Shown here: in pieces, positions 34,127-43,531 of the stretch | Layout of the letters: each line of letters begins with the position of its first letter | How positions within the stretch are numbered: the stretch's first letter is position 1 | NCBI RefSeq assembly: GCF_009764645.1 | Contig: NZ_RWIM01000124.1 | Coordinates: 1 to 64,000, forward strand | DNA length: 64,000 nt | Direction: 5' to 3' | Origin: Pseudomonas sp. PB106 | GTDB taxonomy: Bacteria; Pseudomonadota; Gammaproteobacteria; Pseudomonadales; Pseudomonadaceae | Translations under genes and position numbers: made by a program | The notes under the pieces: model-generated | What the model was told of the DNA's origin: nothing | Database searches by the model: none | The model's input: only the letters and a program-made list of their open reading frames with translations

Positions 34127-34688
34127 CCTTCTCGTCAATCGAAGGCGAAATTGGCGCAGGCGCCTTGCTGACCACAACCATGGCCGGGCGCAACAGGCGA
34201 CCGTTGAGCTGGTAGCCCTTCTGAAACACCTTCAGAACACTGTTCGGTTCTACGTCGGCGCTTTCCTGCATGGCCATCGCCTGATGGTGAACGGCGTTGA
34301 ACGGTTCGCCATGCGGATCGATCGCTTCAAGCTGATAACGCTTGAGGGTGTCGTGGAACATTTTCAGCGTCAGCTCGATGCCTTCACGCATCGGACGGAT
34401 GCTTTCGTCGTCCGGGTTCGACAGCTCAAGGCCACGCTCCAGGCTGTCGACGATCGGCAGCAAGTCGCTGGCGAATTTCTCCAGGGCAAACTTGTGCGCC
34501 TTCTCGACGTCCTGTTCGGCACGGCGGCGGACGTTCTGCAGATCGGCAGCTACGCGCAGAGATTGATCTTGCGCTGCGGCCAATTGCTCTTCGAGCACTT
34601 GCACACGGGTCGCCAGGTCATCACTCGAACCTTCCGGCGCCTGAGGGGCATCTGGGTTTTGCGTATCTACTGTCTGTTCGTCAGCCAT
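34122..34688 (-). CDS. grpE: Nucleotide exchange factor GrpE
   Basis: Homodimeric exchange factor that releases ADP from DnaK. The protein has 188 residues: acidic N-terminus, long coiled coil ([20 protein letters not shown], residues ~25-60), [20 protein letters not shown], and the C-terminal beta domain ([20 protein letters not shown]). It is first of grpE-dnaK-dnaJ, under its own sigma32 promoter. Confidence 0.97.
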   Translation of the reverse strand: MADEQTVDTQNPDAPQAPEGSSDDLATRVQVLEEQLAAAQDQSLRVAADLQNVRRRAEQDVEKAHKFALEKFASDLLPIVDSLERGLELSNPDDESIRPMREGIELTLKMFHDTLKRYQLEAIDPHGEPFNAVHHQAMAMQESADVEPNSVLKVFQKGYQLNGRLLRPAMVVVSKAPAPISPSIDEKA

Positions 34689-34741
34689 AGAATTCTCCTT
34701 TCAATTTCGTCCGCGAGCCTGACTCGCGCTTCTGTGCCGAT

Positions 34742-34769
34742 ATATGGGGCCGCAAAATCAGGCTTCAAG
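34742..34769 (-). promoter_or_regulatory. Sigma32 heat-shock promoter of grpE
   Basis: CTTGAA (34764-34769) and CCCCATAT (34742-34749) with a 14-base spacer on the minus strand, about 54 bases before the grpE ATG. A second CTTGAA copy lies 10 bases further upstream. Near-perfect consensus. Confidence 0.85.
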
Positions 34770-34867
34770 GGCCTTCAAGGATTAACCCTACAAAAAAGTG
34801 CCGCTTTCTCATTCCCGGATGCGCTAAGAAGATTCTTCATTCAAGCGAATCGAGCTAAGACAGGGCA

Positions 34868-34904
34868 TTGTCAGCGCGAAACAAAACACTGTATAAACAA
34901 CCAG
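34868..34904 (+). promoter_or_regulatory. recN promoter with overlapping LexA (SOS) box
   Basis: TTGTCA (34868-34873), an 18-base spacer and TATAAA (34892-34897). A ctgtataaacaaccag sequence (34889-34904), close to the LexA consensus CTGTN8ACAG with one half-site change, covers the -10. The site is 25 bases before the recN ATG. Confidence 0.7.
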
Positions 34905-34928
34905 ACCTTTCGCTTGGGAGCGGCCTTT

Positions 34929-36602
34929 ATGCTGGTGCACCTGTCCGTACATAACTACGCCATCGTTGAACACCTCGATCTTGAACTCGATCGCGGGATG
35001 AGCGTGATCACAGGGGAAACCGGCGCCGGCAAGTCGATCATGCTCGACGCCCTGGGCCTGACCTTGGGTGATCGCGCCGACAGCGGCGTGGTTCGTCCCG
35101 GAGCCGACAAGGCCGATATCCTCGCGACCTTCGATCTCGCCGACATTCCCGAAGCCAGCGCCTGGCTGGCCGAGCGCGATCTGGAAACCGAAGGCCCGTG
35201 CATCCTGCGCCGGGTGATCACCTCAGAGGGACGCTCGCGCGGCTATATCAACGGCACCCCCTGCCCGCTTGGCGACCTGAAGTCCCTCGGCGAATTGCTG
35301 ATCGATATCCACAGCCAGCACGAACACCAATCTCTGCTGAAAACCGATACCCATCGGCGCCTGCTGGATGAATACGCCGGCGCCACCGATCTGGCCCGCC
35401 AGGTGCACCTCGCTGCCCAGCGCTGGCGCCAGACCCGCCAGGAACTGGAGCGTCTTTCCAACTCTGGCGATGAGCAACGCGCACGCCATCAATTGCTTAG
35501 CTACCAGTTGGAAGAACTGGAAAACCTCGGCCTCGGCGATAACGAGCTCGAGCAATTGGAGCAGGAACACAAAAACCTGACCAACGCCGAAACCCTGCTG
35601 GGCATCTGCCGACAAGTGGTCGAGCAATGCAGCGAGAGTGATTCAGGAAATGTCCTGAACGCGCTGACCGCGAGCCTCAATCGGTTATCGAGTGTGAATA
35701 ATTCGGTTGGCGCACTGGGAGAAGCCAGCAGTCTGCTGACCAGTGCACAAATCCAGGTCGAAGAGGCAGTCGGCGAACTCAACCGCTTCCTCGATAACTT
35801 CGATGCCGATCCGGCACGCCTGCAATATCTGGAAGAACGCCTCGACGCCATCTATACCCTGGCGCGCAAACACCGGATTCAACCGACGGAAGTCGGGGAG
35901 ATGCAGCAGAAGCTGCTGGATGAGATCGAAACCCTCAACGCCAATGACGAATCCATTGAACGCTTGAGCGAAGAACTGGCCTCCTACGCCCGGCACTATC
36001 AAGAAAAAGCACGGGAACTGAGCGATCTGCGCCATCAGGCCGCCGGCAGCCTCGCCAGCGCGGTTGAACAGGAGATTCAGCGGCTGGGCATGCCTGGCGG
36101 TCGATTCACCATCGAATTGAAGGCCAACAGCAGCGATGAATTGCTGCCCAATGGACTGGAACAGGTCGAATTACTGGTCAGCGCCAACCCTGGCCAGCCG
36201 CTGAAGGCGCTGGCGAAAGTCGCTTCTGGCGGCGAGCTGTCACGGATCAGCCTGGCGATTCAGGTGATCACCGCGCAGACGTCCCGCGTGCCAACGCTGG
36301 TGTTTGACGAAGTGGACGTGGGTATCGGTGGTCCAACCGCTGAAATTGTCGGCCAACTGTTGCGGCGCCTCGGCGATCGCGGGCAGGTACTGACCGTCAC
36401 CCACTTGCCGCAAGTGGCAGCGCAGGGTCATCAGCATTTGTTCGTGCACAAGGTGCGCGGTGAACAGGCGACTCACACCGCCGTGTCCAAACTGAGCAAG
36501 AACGATCGCATCGAAGAAGTGGCGCGGATGCTTGGCGGCATTGATCTGACCAAGGAATCCTTGGCTCACGCGAAGAAAATGGTGGTTACCGCGAAGGTTT
36601 AA
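34929..36602 (+). CDS. recN: DNA repair protein RecN
   Basis: SMC-like ATPase that acts early in double-strand break repair, usually SOS-induced. The protein has 557 residues, family length. Walker A GETGAGKSIMLDALGL lies near residue 30, a long coiled coil spans about 150-350, the ABC signature is ASGGELSRISLAIQV near 430 and Walker B TLVFDEVDVGIGG near 460. The ATG at 34929 (MLVHLSVHNYAIVEHL) follows the LexA-regulated promoter; the open frame upstream crosses grpE antisense and is not coding. Confidence 0.98.
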   Translation: MLVHLSVHNYAIVEHLDLELDRGMSVITGETGAGKSIMLDALGLTLGDRADSGVVRPGADKADILATFDLADIPEASAWLAERDLETEGPCILRRVITSEGRSRGYINGTPCPLGDLKSLGELLIDIHSQHEHQSLLKTDTHRRLLDEYAGATDLARQVHLAAQRWRQTRQELERLSNSGDEQRARHQLLSYQLEELENLGLGDNELEQLEQEHKNLTNAETLLGICRQVVEQCSESDSGNVLNALTASLNRLSSVNNSVGALGEASSLLTSAQIQVEEAVGELNRFLDNFDADPARLQYLEERLDAIYTLARKHRIQPTEVGEMQQKLLDEIETLNANDESIERLSEELASYARHYQEKARELSDLRHQAAGSLASAVEQEIQRLGMPGGRFTIELKANSSDELLPNGLEQVELLVSANPGQPLKALAKVASGGELSRISLAIQVITAQTSRVPTLVFDEVDVGIGGPTAEIVGQLLRRLGDRGQVLTVTHLPQVAAQGHQHLFVHKVRGEQATHTAVSKLSKNDRIEEVARMLGGIDLTKESLAHAKKMVVTAKV

Positions 36603-36618
36603 GAAACGCTAGACAGCA

Positions 36619-36644
36619 CGAAGGCGACCCTTGGGTCGCCTTCG
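36619..36644. terminator. Bidirectional terminator between recN and fur
   Basis: A perfect 12-bp stem (36619-36630 with 36633-36644) and 2-base loop between the convergent recN and fur genes, followed by TTCGTT on the plus strand. Confidence 0.8.
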
Positions 36645-36678
36645 TTCGTTTCGCGAATGTGAAATTCGCGCGACATGC

Positions 36679-37083
36679 TTACTTTTTCTTGCGGACGTAC
36701 AGCACCAGGTTGTGATCAACCAACTCGACACCGTGCTCCTCGGCAATTGCCTTCTGGAGCTTTTCGATTTCAATGCTGACGAATTCGACGACTTCACCGG
36801 TTTCCACGTTGACCATATGGTCGTGGTGGCCACCGTCAGCCAATTCGAATACCGCGTGGCCACCGTCGAAGTTGTGACGGACCACGAGGCCAGCCGCTTC
36901 GAACTGAGTCAGTACACGGTAAACCGTGGCCAGACCGACGTCCTCACCAGCTTCCATCAACGCCTTGTAGACGTCCTCGGCACTCATGTGACGCTGCTCG
37001 GTAGAGTCGAGCATTTGCAGGATCTTGACCCGTGGCAGGGTCACTTTGAGGCCGGCTTTGCGTAGTTCGCTATTTTCAACCAT
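36679..37083 (-). CDS. fur: Ferric uptake regulator Fur
   Basis: Iron-dependent repressor of siderophore and uptake genes. The protein has 134 residues: winged-helix N-terminus (KVTLPRVKILQMLDSTEQRH, GLATVYRVLTQFEAAGLV), metal-binding HHDHMVNVETGEVVEF near 87-100 and C-terminal dimerisation domain. It ends VRKKK without the C-terminal CxxC pair of the E. coli protein, the known Pseudomonas form. It is divergent from bamE. Confidence 0.98.
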   Translation of the reverse strand: MVENSELRKAGLKVTLPRVKILQMLDSTEQRHMSAEDVYKALMEAGEDVGLATVYRVLTQFEAAGLVVRHNFDGGHAVFELADGGHHDHMVNVETGEVVEFVSIEIEKLQKAIAEEHGVELVDHNLVLYVRKKK

Positions 37084-37180
37084 GGTCAGCTTTCTCGCGA
37101 TGCTGCTTCGCAGCTTCTCTTAATGCGGGTATGATCGGCGTTTACGTTGTCCCAGCCAAGATAGTGGAAGTCGCCCACCG

Positions 37181-37708
37181 ATGCAAAACACCAAGCTCTT
37201 GCTAACCAGTTTCACCTTTGTGGGACTGCTCGCACTCGCCGGTTGTTCATTCCCCGGGGTTTACAAAATCGACATCCAGCAGGGCAATGTCGTCACGCAG
37301 GACATGATAGACCAGTTACGCCCGGGAATGACCCGGCCGCAAGTACGGTTTATCATGGGTAACCCTCTGCTTGCCGACACGTTCCATGCCGATCGCTGGG
37401 ATTATCTGTACAGCCTGCAACCGGGTGGCGGTGAACGCCAACAGGAACGCATTAGCGTTATTTTCAACTCAAACGACCAGCTTGTCAGCCTGTCCGGTGA
37501 CTTTATGCCGGGCGTCAGCCGTGACGAAGCCATTCTCGGCAAGGACAGTGGCACGACTGTGACCGCTCCTGCTGAAAACGCCGAGAAGCCACAGCCGGAA
37601 AAACCGGCCAAGCCAGGTTCCTTGCTGGATCAGATCCAGAAGGACGTCGATGGTGTCGAAACCGTTCCGGTTCCAACACCAGAGCCGCTGGACACCTCGC
37701 CGCAATAA
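37181..37708 (+). CDS. bamE: Outer membrane assembly lipoprotein BamE (OmlA/SmpA)
   Basis: Lipoprotein of the BAM complex that inserts outer-membrane beta-barrels. The protein has 175 residues: lipoprotein signal with lipobox LALAGC (Cys near residue 22), SmpA/OmlA core ([32 protein letters not shown]), and a Pro/Glu-rich C-terminal tail longer than in enterobacteria. It is divergent from fur, the conserved fur-omlA pair of pseudomonads. Confidence 0.96.
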   Translation: MQNTKLLLTSFTFVGLLALAGCSFPGVYKIDIQQGNVVTQDMIDQLRPGMTRPQVRFIMGNPLLADTFHADRWDYLYSLQPGGGERQQERISVIFNSNDQLVSLSGDFMPGVSRDEAILGKDSGTTVTAPAENAEKPQPEKPAKPGSLLDQIQKDVDGVETVPVPTPEPLDTSPQ

Positions 37709-37721
37709 TTTGCGACGCAAT

Positions 37722-37748
37722 AAAAAACCCGGAAATTCCGGGTTTTTT
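37722..37748. terminator. Bidirectional terminator between bamE and rnfH
   Basis: An almost perfectly symmetric A-run, CCCGGAAATTCCGGG stem, T-run, between convergent genes; works on both strands. Confidence 0.9.
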
Positions 37749-37767
37749 ATTGCCTGCGATCTGGCAT

Positions 37768-38082
37768 TTACTGATTTCGAGCCTTGGCTTCAGCAGCCTT
37801 GGCCGCACGCAAGCGCCTCACCTCTTTAGGATCGGCGAGCAACGGACGGTAAATCTCGATGCGATCCCCCGCCTCAATCACCCGCGTATCCGGGTCAGCC
37901 ACCACCTTACCGAAGATACCCAGCGAACACTCGCGCAGATTCAGCTCGGGAAACTCGCTACCGATACCCGACGCCATCACTGCCGCCCGAACCGTCGTCC
38001 CCGGCGTCACACTAATCGAGCGCAAGGCCTGACGATCAACGGCGGCGTAAACGACCTCTATCTCGATCACCGGCTCAACCAT
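37768..38082 (-). CDS. rnfH: RnfH family ubiquitin-like protein
   Basis: A 104-residue protein with a ubiquitin-like beta-grasp fold (IEIEVVYAAVDRQALRSISV, GTTVRAAVMASGI, VIEAGDRIEIYRPLLADPKE) and a charged Ala/Lys/Arg tail. RnfH proteins are often encoded beside RatA (formerly the yfjG/yfjF pair); cellular role uncertain. The ATG at 38080-38082 overlaps the ratA end by 8 bases, so they are coupled. Confidence 0.9.
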   Translation of the reverse strand: MVEPVIEIEVVYAAVDRQALRSISVTPGTTVRAAVMASGIGSEFPELNLRECSLGIFGKVVADPDTRVIEAGDRIEIYRPLLADPKEVRRLRAAKAAEAKARNQ

Positions 38083-38509
38083 GCATCTGCTTGGCACGTT
38101 GGCAGAACGCATCCACCAAGGTATTAGCAGCCTGATTGAACAGCGGCCCCAACGTAGCGCGCACCAGCGGCCCTGCGTAATCGAACGACAAGTCCAGGCT
38201 GATCTTGCAGGCCTTATCGTTCAGCACCTTGAACACCCAGACGCCGTGCAACTGGTTGAAGGGGCCTTCTTCCAGATTCATCTCGATCGACTGCCCAGGC
38301 ACCAGCGTATTGCGCGTCACGAAATGCTGACTGAGCCCGCCCTTCGCCACCCCCACGCTGGCGCGCATATGTTCCGGCGAGCTTTCCAGCACTTCAGCAG
38401 ATGAGCACCACGGCAGGAATTCCGGGTAACGCGCCACGTCGTTGACCAGGTCGTAGAGAAATTGCGCCGGGTACGGCAGCAATGCCGATCGTTGAATATG
38501 TGTCGTCAT
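38075..38509 (-). CDS. ratA: RatA/UPF0083 family START-like protein (coenzyme Q-binding type)
   Basis: A 144-residue START/SRPBCC-fold protein with AQFLYDLVNDVARYPEFLPW near 15-35 and LDLSFDYAGPLVRATLGPLF near 105. It is related both to E. coli RatA, reported to block 70S formation, and to Coq10-type ubiquinone-binding proteins; I cannot tell which activity applies. The ATG at 38507-38509 is 7 bases after the transporter stop. It is co-oriented with rnfH; smpB follows on the other side as in most pseudomonads. Confidence 0.88.
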   Translation of the reverse strand: MTTHIQRSALLPYPAQFLYDLVNDVARYPEFLPWCSSAEVLESSPEHMRASVGVAKGGLSQHFVTRNTLVPGQSIEMNLEEGPFNQLHGVWVFKVLNDKACKISLDLSFDYAGPLVRATLGPLFNQAANTLVDAFCQRAKQMHG

Positions 38510-38516
38510 GTGAGCG

Positions 38517-39920
38517 TTACTTCCAGAGCTGAGCGGCAAACACTACAAGAATGCCGATGGGCGCCACGTAGCGCATCAAGAACAAAGACAGGGCAAACAG
38601 TGCCGGGTTGCGGATCGACAACTCCTCGCGCACCGCATCTCGCCCCATCACCCAGCCGGCGAACAGCACGAAACACAGGCCACCGAGCGGCAACATGATC
38701 CGCGAAGTGAAGAAATCGATCACGCCAAAGAAGTCCAGACCGCTCTTCGCTCCCCACTGGTAGAGCTGGAACACCCCGCCTTCGTTCACGAAAAATTTGG
38801 CTTCCTTCCAGATATTGAAGGAGAACACCGTGCCCAGACCGACGAACCAGCAAGTGAAAGCAAGCCAGAAAGTCACCCAAGCGCGGCTGACTTTAGTGCG
38901 TTCAACCAGATAGGCAACCATCGGTTCCAGCAAGGAAATCGCCGAACTCCAGGCGGCAATCGCCACCAGCACAAAGAACACCACGCCCATCAACTGACCG
39001 AAAGCCACGTTACCAAAGGCAAATGGCAGACTGACGAACATCAGGCCCGGCCCCTCGCTAGGGTTCAAGCCTCCGGCAAACACAATCGGGAACAAGGCCA
39101 GACCGGCAATCAGCGAAACAAAGGTATCGAGCAGCGCCACGCCGACAACTGTGCCCGACAACGACGAGCTCTTCGGCATGTAAGCGCCGTAGATCATGAT
39201 CGAGCCGACACCCACGCTCAGCGAGAAGAACGCGTGCCCCATCGCTGGCAGCAAGCCGTCGAGGACTTTCTCCGGATGGAAGTCGAACATGAAATGCACG
39301 CCTTCCATGAAATGCCCGGTGGTCATGCTGTAACCCAGCAACACCAGAATCATCACGAACAGCAGCGGCATCATGATGCGCAGACTGCGCTCAAGCCCCG
39401 CGACCACGCCTTTGGCGATGACGAAGGCCGACAACAGCATAAAAATCGTGTGCCAAAGTGTCAGACGCCATGGATTGGAGATGACATTGCCGAAATAGGC
39501 ACCGACCTGATCAGCCGTGGCGCCCTGGAAGTCGCCGCGCCCCATGTCGACGATGTAGTCCAGCGACCAGCCGCCGACCACGCTATAGAAAGACAGGATC
39601 AACAATGCCGTGATCATCCCGGCAAATGCCCCCCACGACCATTTGCCCGAGTGCCCGGCTTCCAGCGCCAGCACCTTCAAGGCGTTCGCCGGACTCTGCC
39701 GGGCGCGCCGGCCGATCAGGGTTTCAGCGAGCATGACCGGGATGCCGATCAGCGCGATGCACGCCAGAAACATCAGCACAAAGGCGCCGCCGCCGTAGAC
39801 CCCGACCATGTAGGGGAACTTCCAGATACTACCCAGTCCCACGGCCGAACCGGTCGCGGCGAGTATGAATACCCAGCGGCTAGCCCAACTGCCGTGGACA
39901 GAAACCTTGTCTGTCGACAT
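38517..39920 (-). CDS. Sodium-dependent transporter of the neurotransmitter:sodium symporter family
   Basis: A 467-residue protein with about 12 membrane helices. TM1 has the sodium/substrate motif AATGSAVGLGSIWKFPYMVG; further helices include FVLMFLACIALIGIPVMLAE and MIYGAYMPKSSSLSGTVVGV. LeuT-like members import amino acids or related compounds with sodium; the substrate cannot be deduced. It is inserted between ratA and smpB, which I recall as adjacent in PAO1, suggesting a lineage-specific insertion. The first cytoplasmic segment is short and there is no signal peptide. Confidence 0.93.
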   Translation of the reverse strand: MSTDKVSVHGSWASRWVFILAATGSAVGLGSIWKFPYMVGVYGGGAFVLMFLACIALIGIPVMLAETLIGRRARQSPANALKVLALEAGHSGKWSWGAFAGMITALLILSFYSVVGGWSLDYIVDMGRGDFQGATADQVGAYFGNVISNPWRLTLWHTIFMLLSAFVIAKGVVAGLERSLRIMMPLLFVMILVLLGYSMTTGHFMEGVHFMFDFHPEKVLDGLLPAMGHAFFSLSVGVGSIMIYGAYMPKSSSLSGTVVGVALLDTFVSLIAGLALFPIVFAGGLNPSEGPGLMFVSLPFAFGNVAFGQLMGVVFFVLVAIAAWSSAISLLEPMVAYLVERTKVSRAWVTFWLAFTCWFVGLGTVFSFNIWKEAKFFVNEGGVFQLYQWGAKSGLDFFGVIDFFTSRIMLPLGGLCFVLFAGWVMGRDAVREELSIRNPALFALSLFLMRYVAPIGILVVFAAQLWK

Positions 39921-40039
39921 CGTTTATCACGCCCAAGCGTTAGAAAAAGAGGCCGCATTGTCCGGGATTCACTCAACCTGCTCAAGCACGCAGCATCACC
40001 GTAGCCGACAGCCGTTTATCTCCATATAATGCCGCCCCT

Positions 40040-40522
40040 ATGGCTAAACAGAAGAAACACCCAACAGGGACCATCGCGCAGAACAAAAAGGCGCGACACG
40101 ATTACTTCATCGAGCACAAGTTCGAGGCTGGTCTGGTCCTGGCCGGCTGGGAAGTAAAAAGTCTGCGGGCAAGCAAGCTACAGCTGGTCGACAGCTATGT
40201 CCTGCTCAAGGATGGCGAAGCGTGGTTGCTCGGCAGCCACATCACGCCTCTGATGACCGCAAGCACCCACGTCATCGCTGACCCGGTGCGTACGCGCAAG
40301 TTGCTGCTCAACCGCCGCGAGCTGGAAAAGCTTGCAGCGATGGTGCAGCAAAAGGGTTACGCCTGCGTCTGCCTGTCCTGGTACTGGAGCAAGCACATGG
40401 TCAAGTGCGAGATTGCTCTGGGCAAGGGCAAGAAGGAATACGACAAGCGTGACACCGAACGCGAACGCGATGCCGGACGTGAGCTGCAGCGCGCTGTGCG
40501 TAACAAGGGCAAGGAAGACTAG
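40040..40522 (+). CDS. smpB: SsrA-binding protein SmpB
   Basis: Binds tmRNA and brings it to stalled ribosomes for trans-translation. The protein has 160 residues with the OB-fold core ([43 protein letters not shown]) and the basic C-terminal tail ([20 protein letters not shown]) that fills the mRNA channel. The tmRNA gene lies 9.3 kb downstream on the same strand. Confidence 0.98.
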   Translation: MAKQKKHPTGTIAQNKKARHDYFIEHKFEAGLVLAGWEVKSLRASKLQLVDSYVLLKDGEAWLLGSHITPLMTASTHVIADPVRTRKLLLNRRELEKLAAMVQQKGYACVCLSWYWSKHMVKCEIALGKGKKEYDKRDTERERDAGRELQRAVRNKGKED

Positions 40523-40540
40523 TCTTCCCCTTTGAAAGCA

Positions 40541-40643
40541 AAGATCGTCCGATCGCGGCCCGAGCCTTCGGCAGCTCCTACACAGGAATTCGCATTTCCC
40601 TGTAGGAGCTGCCGCAGGCTCGGGCCGCGATCGGACGATCTTT
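40541..40643. repeat. 103-base near-perfect inverted repeat (REPIN-like)
   Basis: 27-base arms (40541-40567 and 40617-40643) are exact complements. Inside, gcagctcctaca (40571-40582) pairs with tgtaggagctgc (40601-40612). The core matches the repeats at 64-81 and 2261-2334. It sits between the convergent smpB and lldR genes and could terminate both. Confidence 0.85.
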
Positions 40644-40656
40644 TGCTTTAAAAAAA

Positions 40657-41424
40657 TCACATGCCCTTGCGCCGCTCCGCCCGAGCCATGCGCTGAACCT
40701 CCTGCCGCACCTCTTCCAGCACTTCCTGCACATACAAGATATGTCGGCTGGAGACTTCCCGGGCCTGCTCCGCCCGCCCTTCGATAATCGCCAGATACAA
40801 TTCCCGATGCTGAGTGATCAGCATGTCGCGAGTCTCCGTGCGCTGCTTGTACATGCCGCCGATGTTGGTCACGACATTGCGTTTGAGCAGATCGAACAAC
40901 CCGCGAATGGTGTGCAGCAACACCGCGTTGTGGCTGGCCTCGGCAATCGCCAAGTGGAATTTCGCATCCGCCGCGCCCTCTTCTGCTCGACTGACTTCAT
41001 CGTGACGCGAGTAGCAGTCCTGCAACTCTTCGAACGCTGCGGTCAGCCGCTCACGATCGACATCAGTCGCGCGCAATGCTGCGTAATAGGCGCACGATGC
41101 CTCCAGAGTGTGCCGAAACTCGAGCAAATCACGCTGTGCCTCGGGGTTGCTTTCGAGCAAGTGCAGCAGCGGATCGCTGAACGTTGAGCCCAGGCTCTCG
41201 ACCACATAATTGCCGCCGCCCTGCCGGCTGACCAGCAGGCCTTTCGCCGCCAGTTTCTGAATCGCTTCACGCAGCGACGGCCGTGATACGCCAAATTGTT
41301 CGGCCAACGTGCGCTCCGCCGGCAGCCGCTCACCGGACTTCAGCGTGCCCTCAAGGATCATCCCCTCAAGGCGCTCGACAATATCGTCAGACAAACGGCG
41401 CTGCCGAATCTGATCAAACCCCAT
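40657..41424 (-). CDS. lldR: Lactate-responsive GntR/FCD regulator LldR
   Basis: A 255-residue FadR-subfamily repressor with an N-terminal winged helix (RLSDDIVERLEGMILEGTLK, LAEQFGVSRPSLREAIQKLA) and C-terminal FCD ligand-binding domain (FRHTLEASCAYYAALRATD, FHLAIAEASHNAVLLHTIRG). It is divergent from the lactate permease gene with a palindromic operator between them. LldR-type proteins release DNA on binding lactate. The C-terminus is Arg-rich. Confidence 0.93.
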   Translation of the reverse strand: MGFDQIRQRRLSDDIVERLEGMILEGTLKSGERLPAERTLAEQFGVSRPSLREAIQKLAAKGLLVSRQGGGNYVVESLGSTFSDPLLHLLESNPEAQRDLLEFRHTLEASCAYYAALRATDVDRERLTAAFEELQDCYSRHDEVSRAEEGAADAKFHLAIAEASHNAVLLHTIRGLFDLLKRNVVTNIGGMYKQRTETRDMLITQHRELYLAIIEGRAEQAREVSSRHILYVQEVLEEVRQEVQRMARAERRKGM

Positions 41425-41618
41425 AACTCACTTCTCCACGATCCCGACGGCTCGCCGGGCTCTCTATTCTGGCCTATCGGCGCCTTGCCGACACCTACCA
41501 CACGCCACCCGCCGAAACCGGATCAGTTGCCATCTGCACCGCTTGTTCGACAAAAGTTTTAGCGCGGCAAATTGACACACCGATACCAAGGCTTTTACCC
41601 TAGCCAACAGCGATTGTA

Positions 41619-41635
41619 AATTGGTATTACCAATT
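41619..41635. promoter_or_regulatory. LldR operator
   Basis: A perfect 17-base palindrome, AATTGGTATTACCAATT, in the lldR-lldP intergenic region. It matches the ATTGGTnnnACCAAT pattern known for LldR/PdhR-type regulators. A promoter-like TTGACA (41572-41577) with TACCCT (41596-41601) precedes it, placing the operator near +10 of the lldP transcript. Confidence 0.85.
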
Positions 41636-41686
41636 ACCCAAGAACGCTGACAGTGCCTGACCAACAACAATTAGGGGCCACCCCAT

Positions 41687-43381
41687 ATGCAAACCTGGCA
41701 ACAGCTCTACAGCCCGCTCGGCAGTCTCGGCGTGTCCGCGCTCGCGGCCGTCATTCCCATCGTGTTCTTTTTCCTCGCGCTGGCGGTGTTCCGCCTCAAA
41801 GGCCATGTGGCCGGCAGCATCACCCTCGCCCTGTCGATTGCCGTGGCGATTTTCGCGTTTCAGATGCCGGTCGACATGGCTTTCGCCGCCGCCGGGTATG
41901 GCTTCGCCTACGGTCTGTGGCCGATTGCCTGGATCATTGTTGCGGCGGTATTCCTCTACAAACTGACGGTCAAAAGTGGTCAGTTCGAGGTCATCCGCAG
42001 TTCGGTGTTATCGATCACTGACGACCAGCGCCTGCAAGTGCTGCTGATCGGCTTCTGCTTCGGTGCGTTTTTGGAAGGTGCCGCCGGTTTCGGCGCACCC
42101 GTAGCGATTACCGCCGCACTCCTTGTAGGACTGGGCTTCAATCCGCTGTACGCCGCTGGCCTGTGCCTGATTGCCAACACCGCGCCGGTGGCCTTCGGTG
42201 CATTGGGGATTCCGATCATCGTTGCCGGCCAAGTCACCGGGATCGATGCGTTCAAGATCGGCGCCATGACCGGCCGCCAACTGCCGCTGCTGTCGCTGTT
42301 CGTGCCGTTCTGGCTGGTGTTCATGATGGACGGCCTGCGCGGCGTTCGCGAAACCTGGCCGGCGGCGCTGGTCGCAGGTCTGAGTTTCGCCGTCACTCAA
42401 TACTTCACCTCGAACTTCATCGGCCCGGAACTGCCGGACATCACCTCGGCGCTGGCCAGCCTGATCTCGCTGACCCTGTTCCTGAAAGTCTGGCAGCCAA
42501 AACGCGCTGCCGGCCAACACATCGCCGGTGCCGTTTCTGCTTCGGTGGTGACCGCCAGCGTCGGCGGTTTCGGTCAAAAACGCACCACCGAGGCATCGCC
42601 CTACAGCCTCGGGGAAATTTTCAAAGCCTGGTCGCCATTCCTGATCCTCACCGTGCTGGTGACCATCTGGACGCTGAAGCCTTTCAAAGCGATGTTCGCC
42701 GCTGGCGGTTCGATGTACAGCTGGGTGTTCAACTTCGCGATTCCGCACCTTGATCAACTGGTGATCAAAACCGCGCCCATCGTGGCCGCTCCGACTGCGA
42801 TCCCTGCCGTGTTCAAACTTGATCCGATTTCCGCGACCGGCACGGCGATTTTCTTCTCCGCGCTAATCTCAATGCTGGTCTTGAAGATCGATTTCAAAAC
42901 TGGTCTGACCACTTTGAAAGAGACCTTCTACGAACTGCGCTGGCCAATCCTGTCGATCGGCATGGTGCTGGCCTTTGCCTTCGTTACCAACTACTCGGGC
43001 ATGTCTTCGACCATGGCTCTGGTGCTGGCCGGTACGGGTGCTGCATTCCCGTTCTTCTCGCCATTCCTTGGCTGGCTCGGCGTGTTCCTGACCGGCTCGG
43101 ATACTTCGTCCAACGCGTTGTTCAGTTCGCTGCAGGCCACCACTGCGCACCAGATCGGCGTCAACGACACTCTTCTGGTTGCGGCCAATACCAGTGGCGG
43201 CGTGACCGGCAAAATGATCTCGCCACAATCGATCGCCGTGGCCTGCGCAGCGACCGGATTGGTGGGCAAGGAATCGGATCTGTTCCGCTTCACCCTCAAG
43301 CACAGCCTATTCTTTGCAACGATTGTCGGCTTGATCACCTTGGCTCAGGCCTATTGGTTCACCGGCATGCTGGTGCACTAA
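41687..43381 (+). CDS. lldP: L-lactate permease
   Basis: A proton-coupled lactate importer of 564 residues and 12-14 membrane helices, LctP family ([80 protein letters not shown]). First gene of the lactate operon, behind the LldR operator. Confidence 0.96.
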   Translation: MQTWQQLYSPLGSLGVSALAAVIPIVFFFLALAVFRLKGHVAGSITLALSIAVAIFAFQMPVDMAFAAAGYGFAYGLWPIAWIIVAAVFLYKLTVKSGQFEVIRSSVLSITDDQRLQVLLIGFCFGAFLEGAAGFGAPVAITAALLVGLGFNPLYAAGLCLIANTAPVAFGALGIPIIVAGQVTGIDAFKIGAMTGRQLPLLSLFVPFWLVFMMDGLRGVRETWPAALVAGLSFAVTQYFTSNFIGPELPDITSALASLISLTLFLKVWQPKRAAGQHIAGAVSASVVTASVGGFGQKRTTEASPYSLGEIFKAWSPFLILTVLVTIWTLKPFKAMFAAGGSMYSWVFNFAIPHLDQLVIKTAPIVAAPTAIPAVFKLDPISATGTAIFFSALISMLVLKIDFKTGLTTLKETFYELRWPILSIGMVLAFAFVTNYSGMSSTMALVLAGTGAAFPFFSPFLGWLGVFLTGSDTSSNALFSSLQATTAHQIGVNDTLLVAANTSGGVTGKMISPQSIAVACAATGLVGKESDLFRFTLKHSLFFATIVGLITLAQAYWFTGMLVH

Positions 43382-43406
43382 ACCGATAAGAAATAGAGAA
43401 AAAACC

Positions 43407-43491
43407 GACGCCGGTTCGTGATGCCGGCGTCAGCAATTCACAACCCGGTCTGTAAGGCTGCTGAAAGCAACGCTCTTTATATTCAGCAGCC
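43407..43491 (+). repeat. Two hairpins between lldP and lldE
   Basis: GACGCCGG/CCGGCGTC (43407-43414 with 43424-43431) and GGCTGCTGAA/TTCAGCAGCC (43456-43465 with 43482-43491), in the 150-base gap after lldP. No U-run. They could set the ratio of permease to oxidase mRNA. Confidence 0.6.
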
Positions 43492-43531
43492 GCCACAGAC
43501 GGATAACCGGGCCCACCCGGAGACACGCCTG

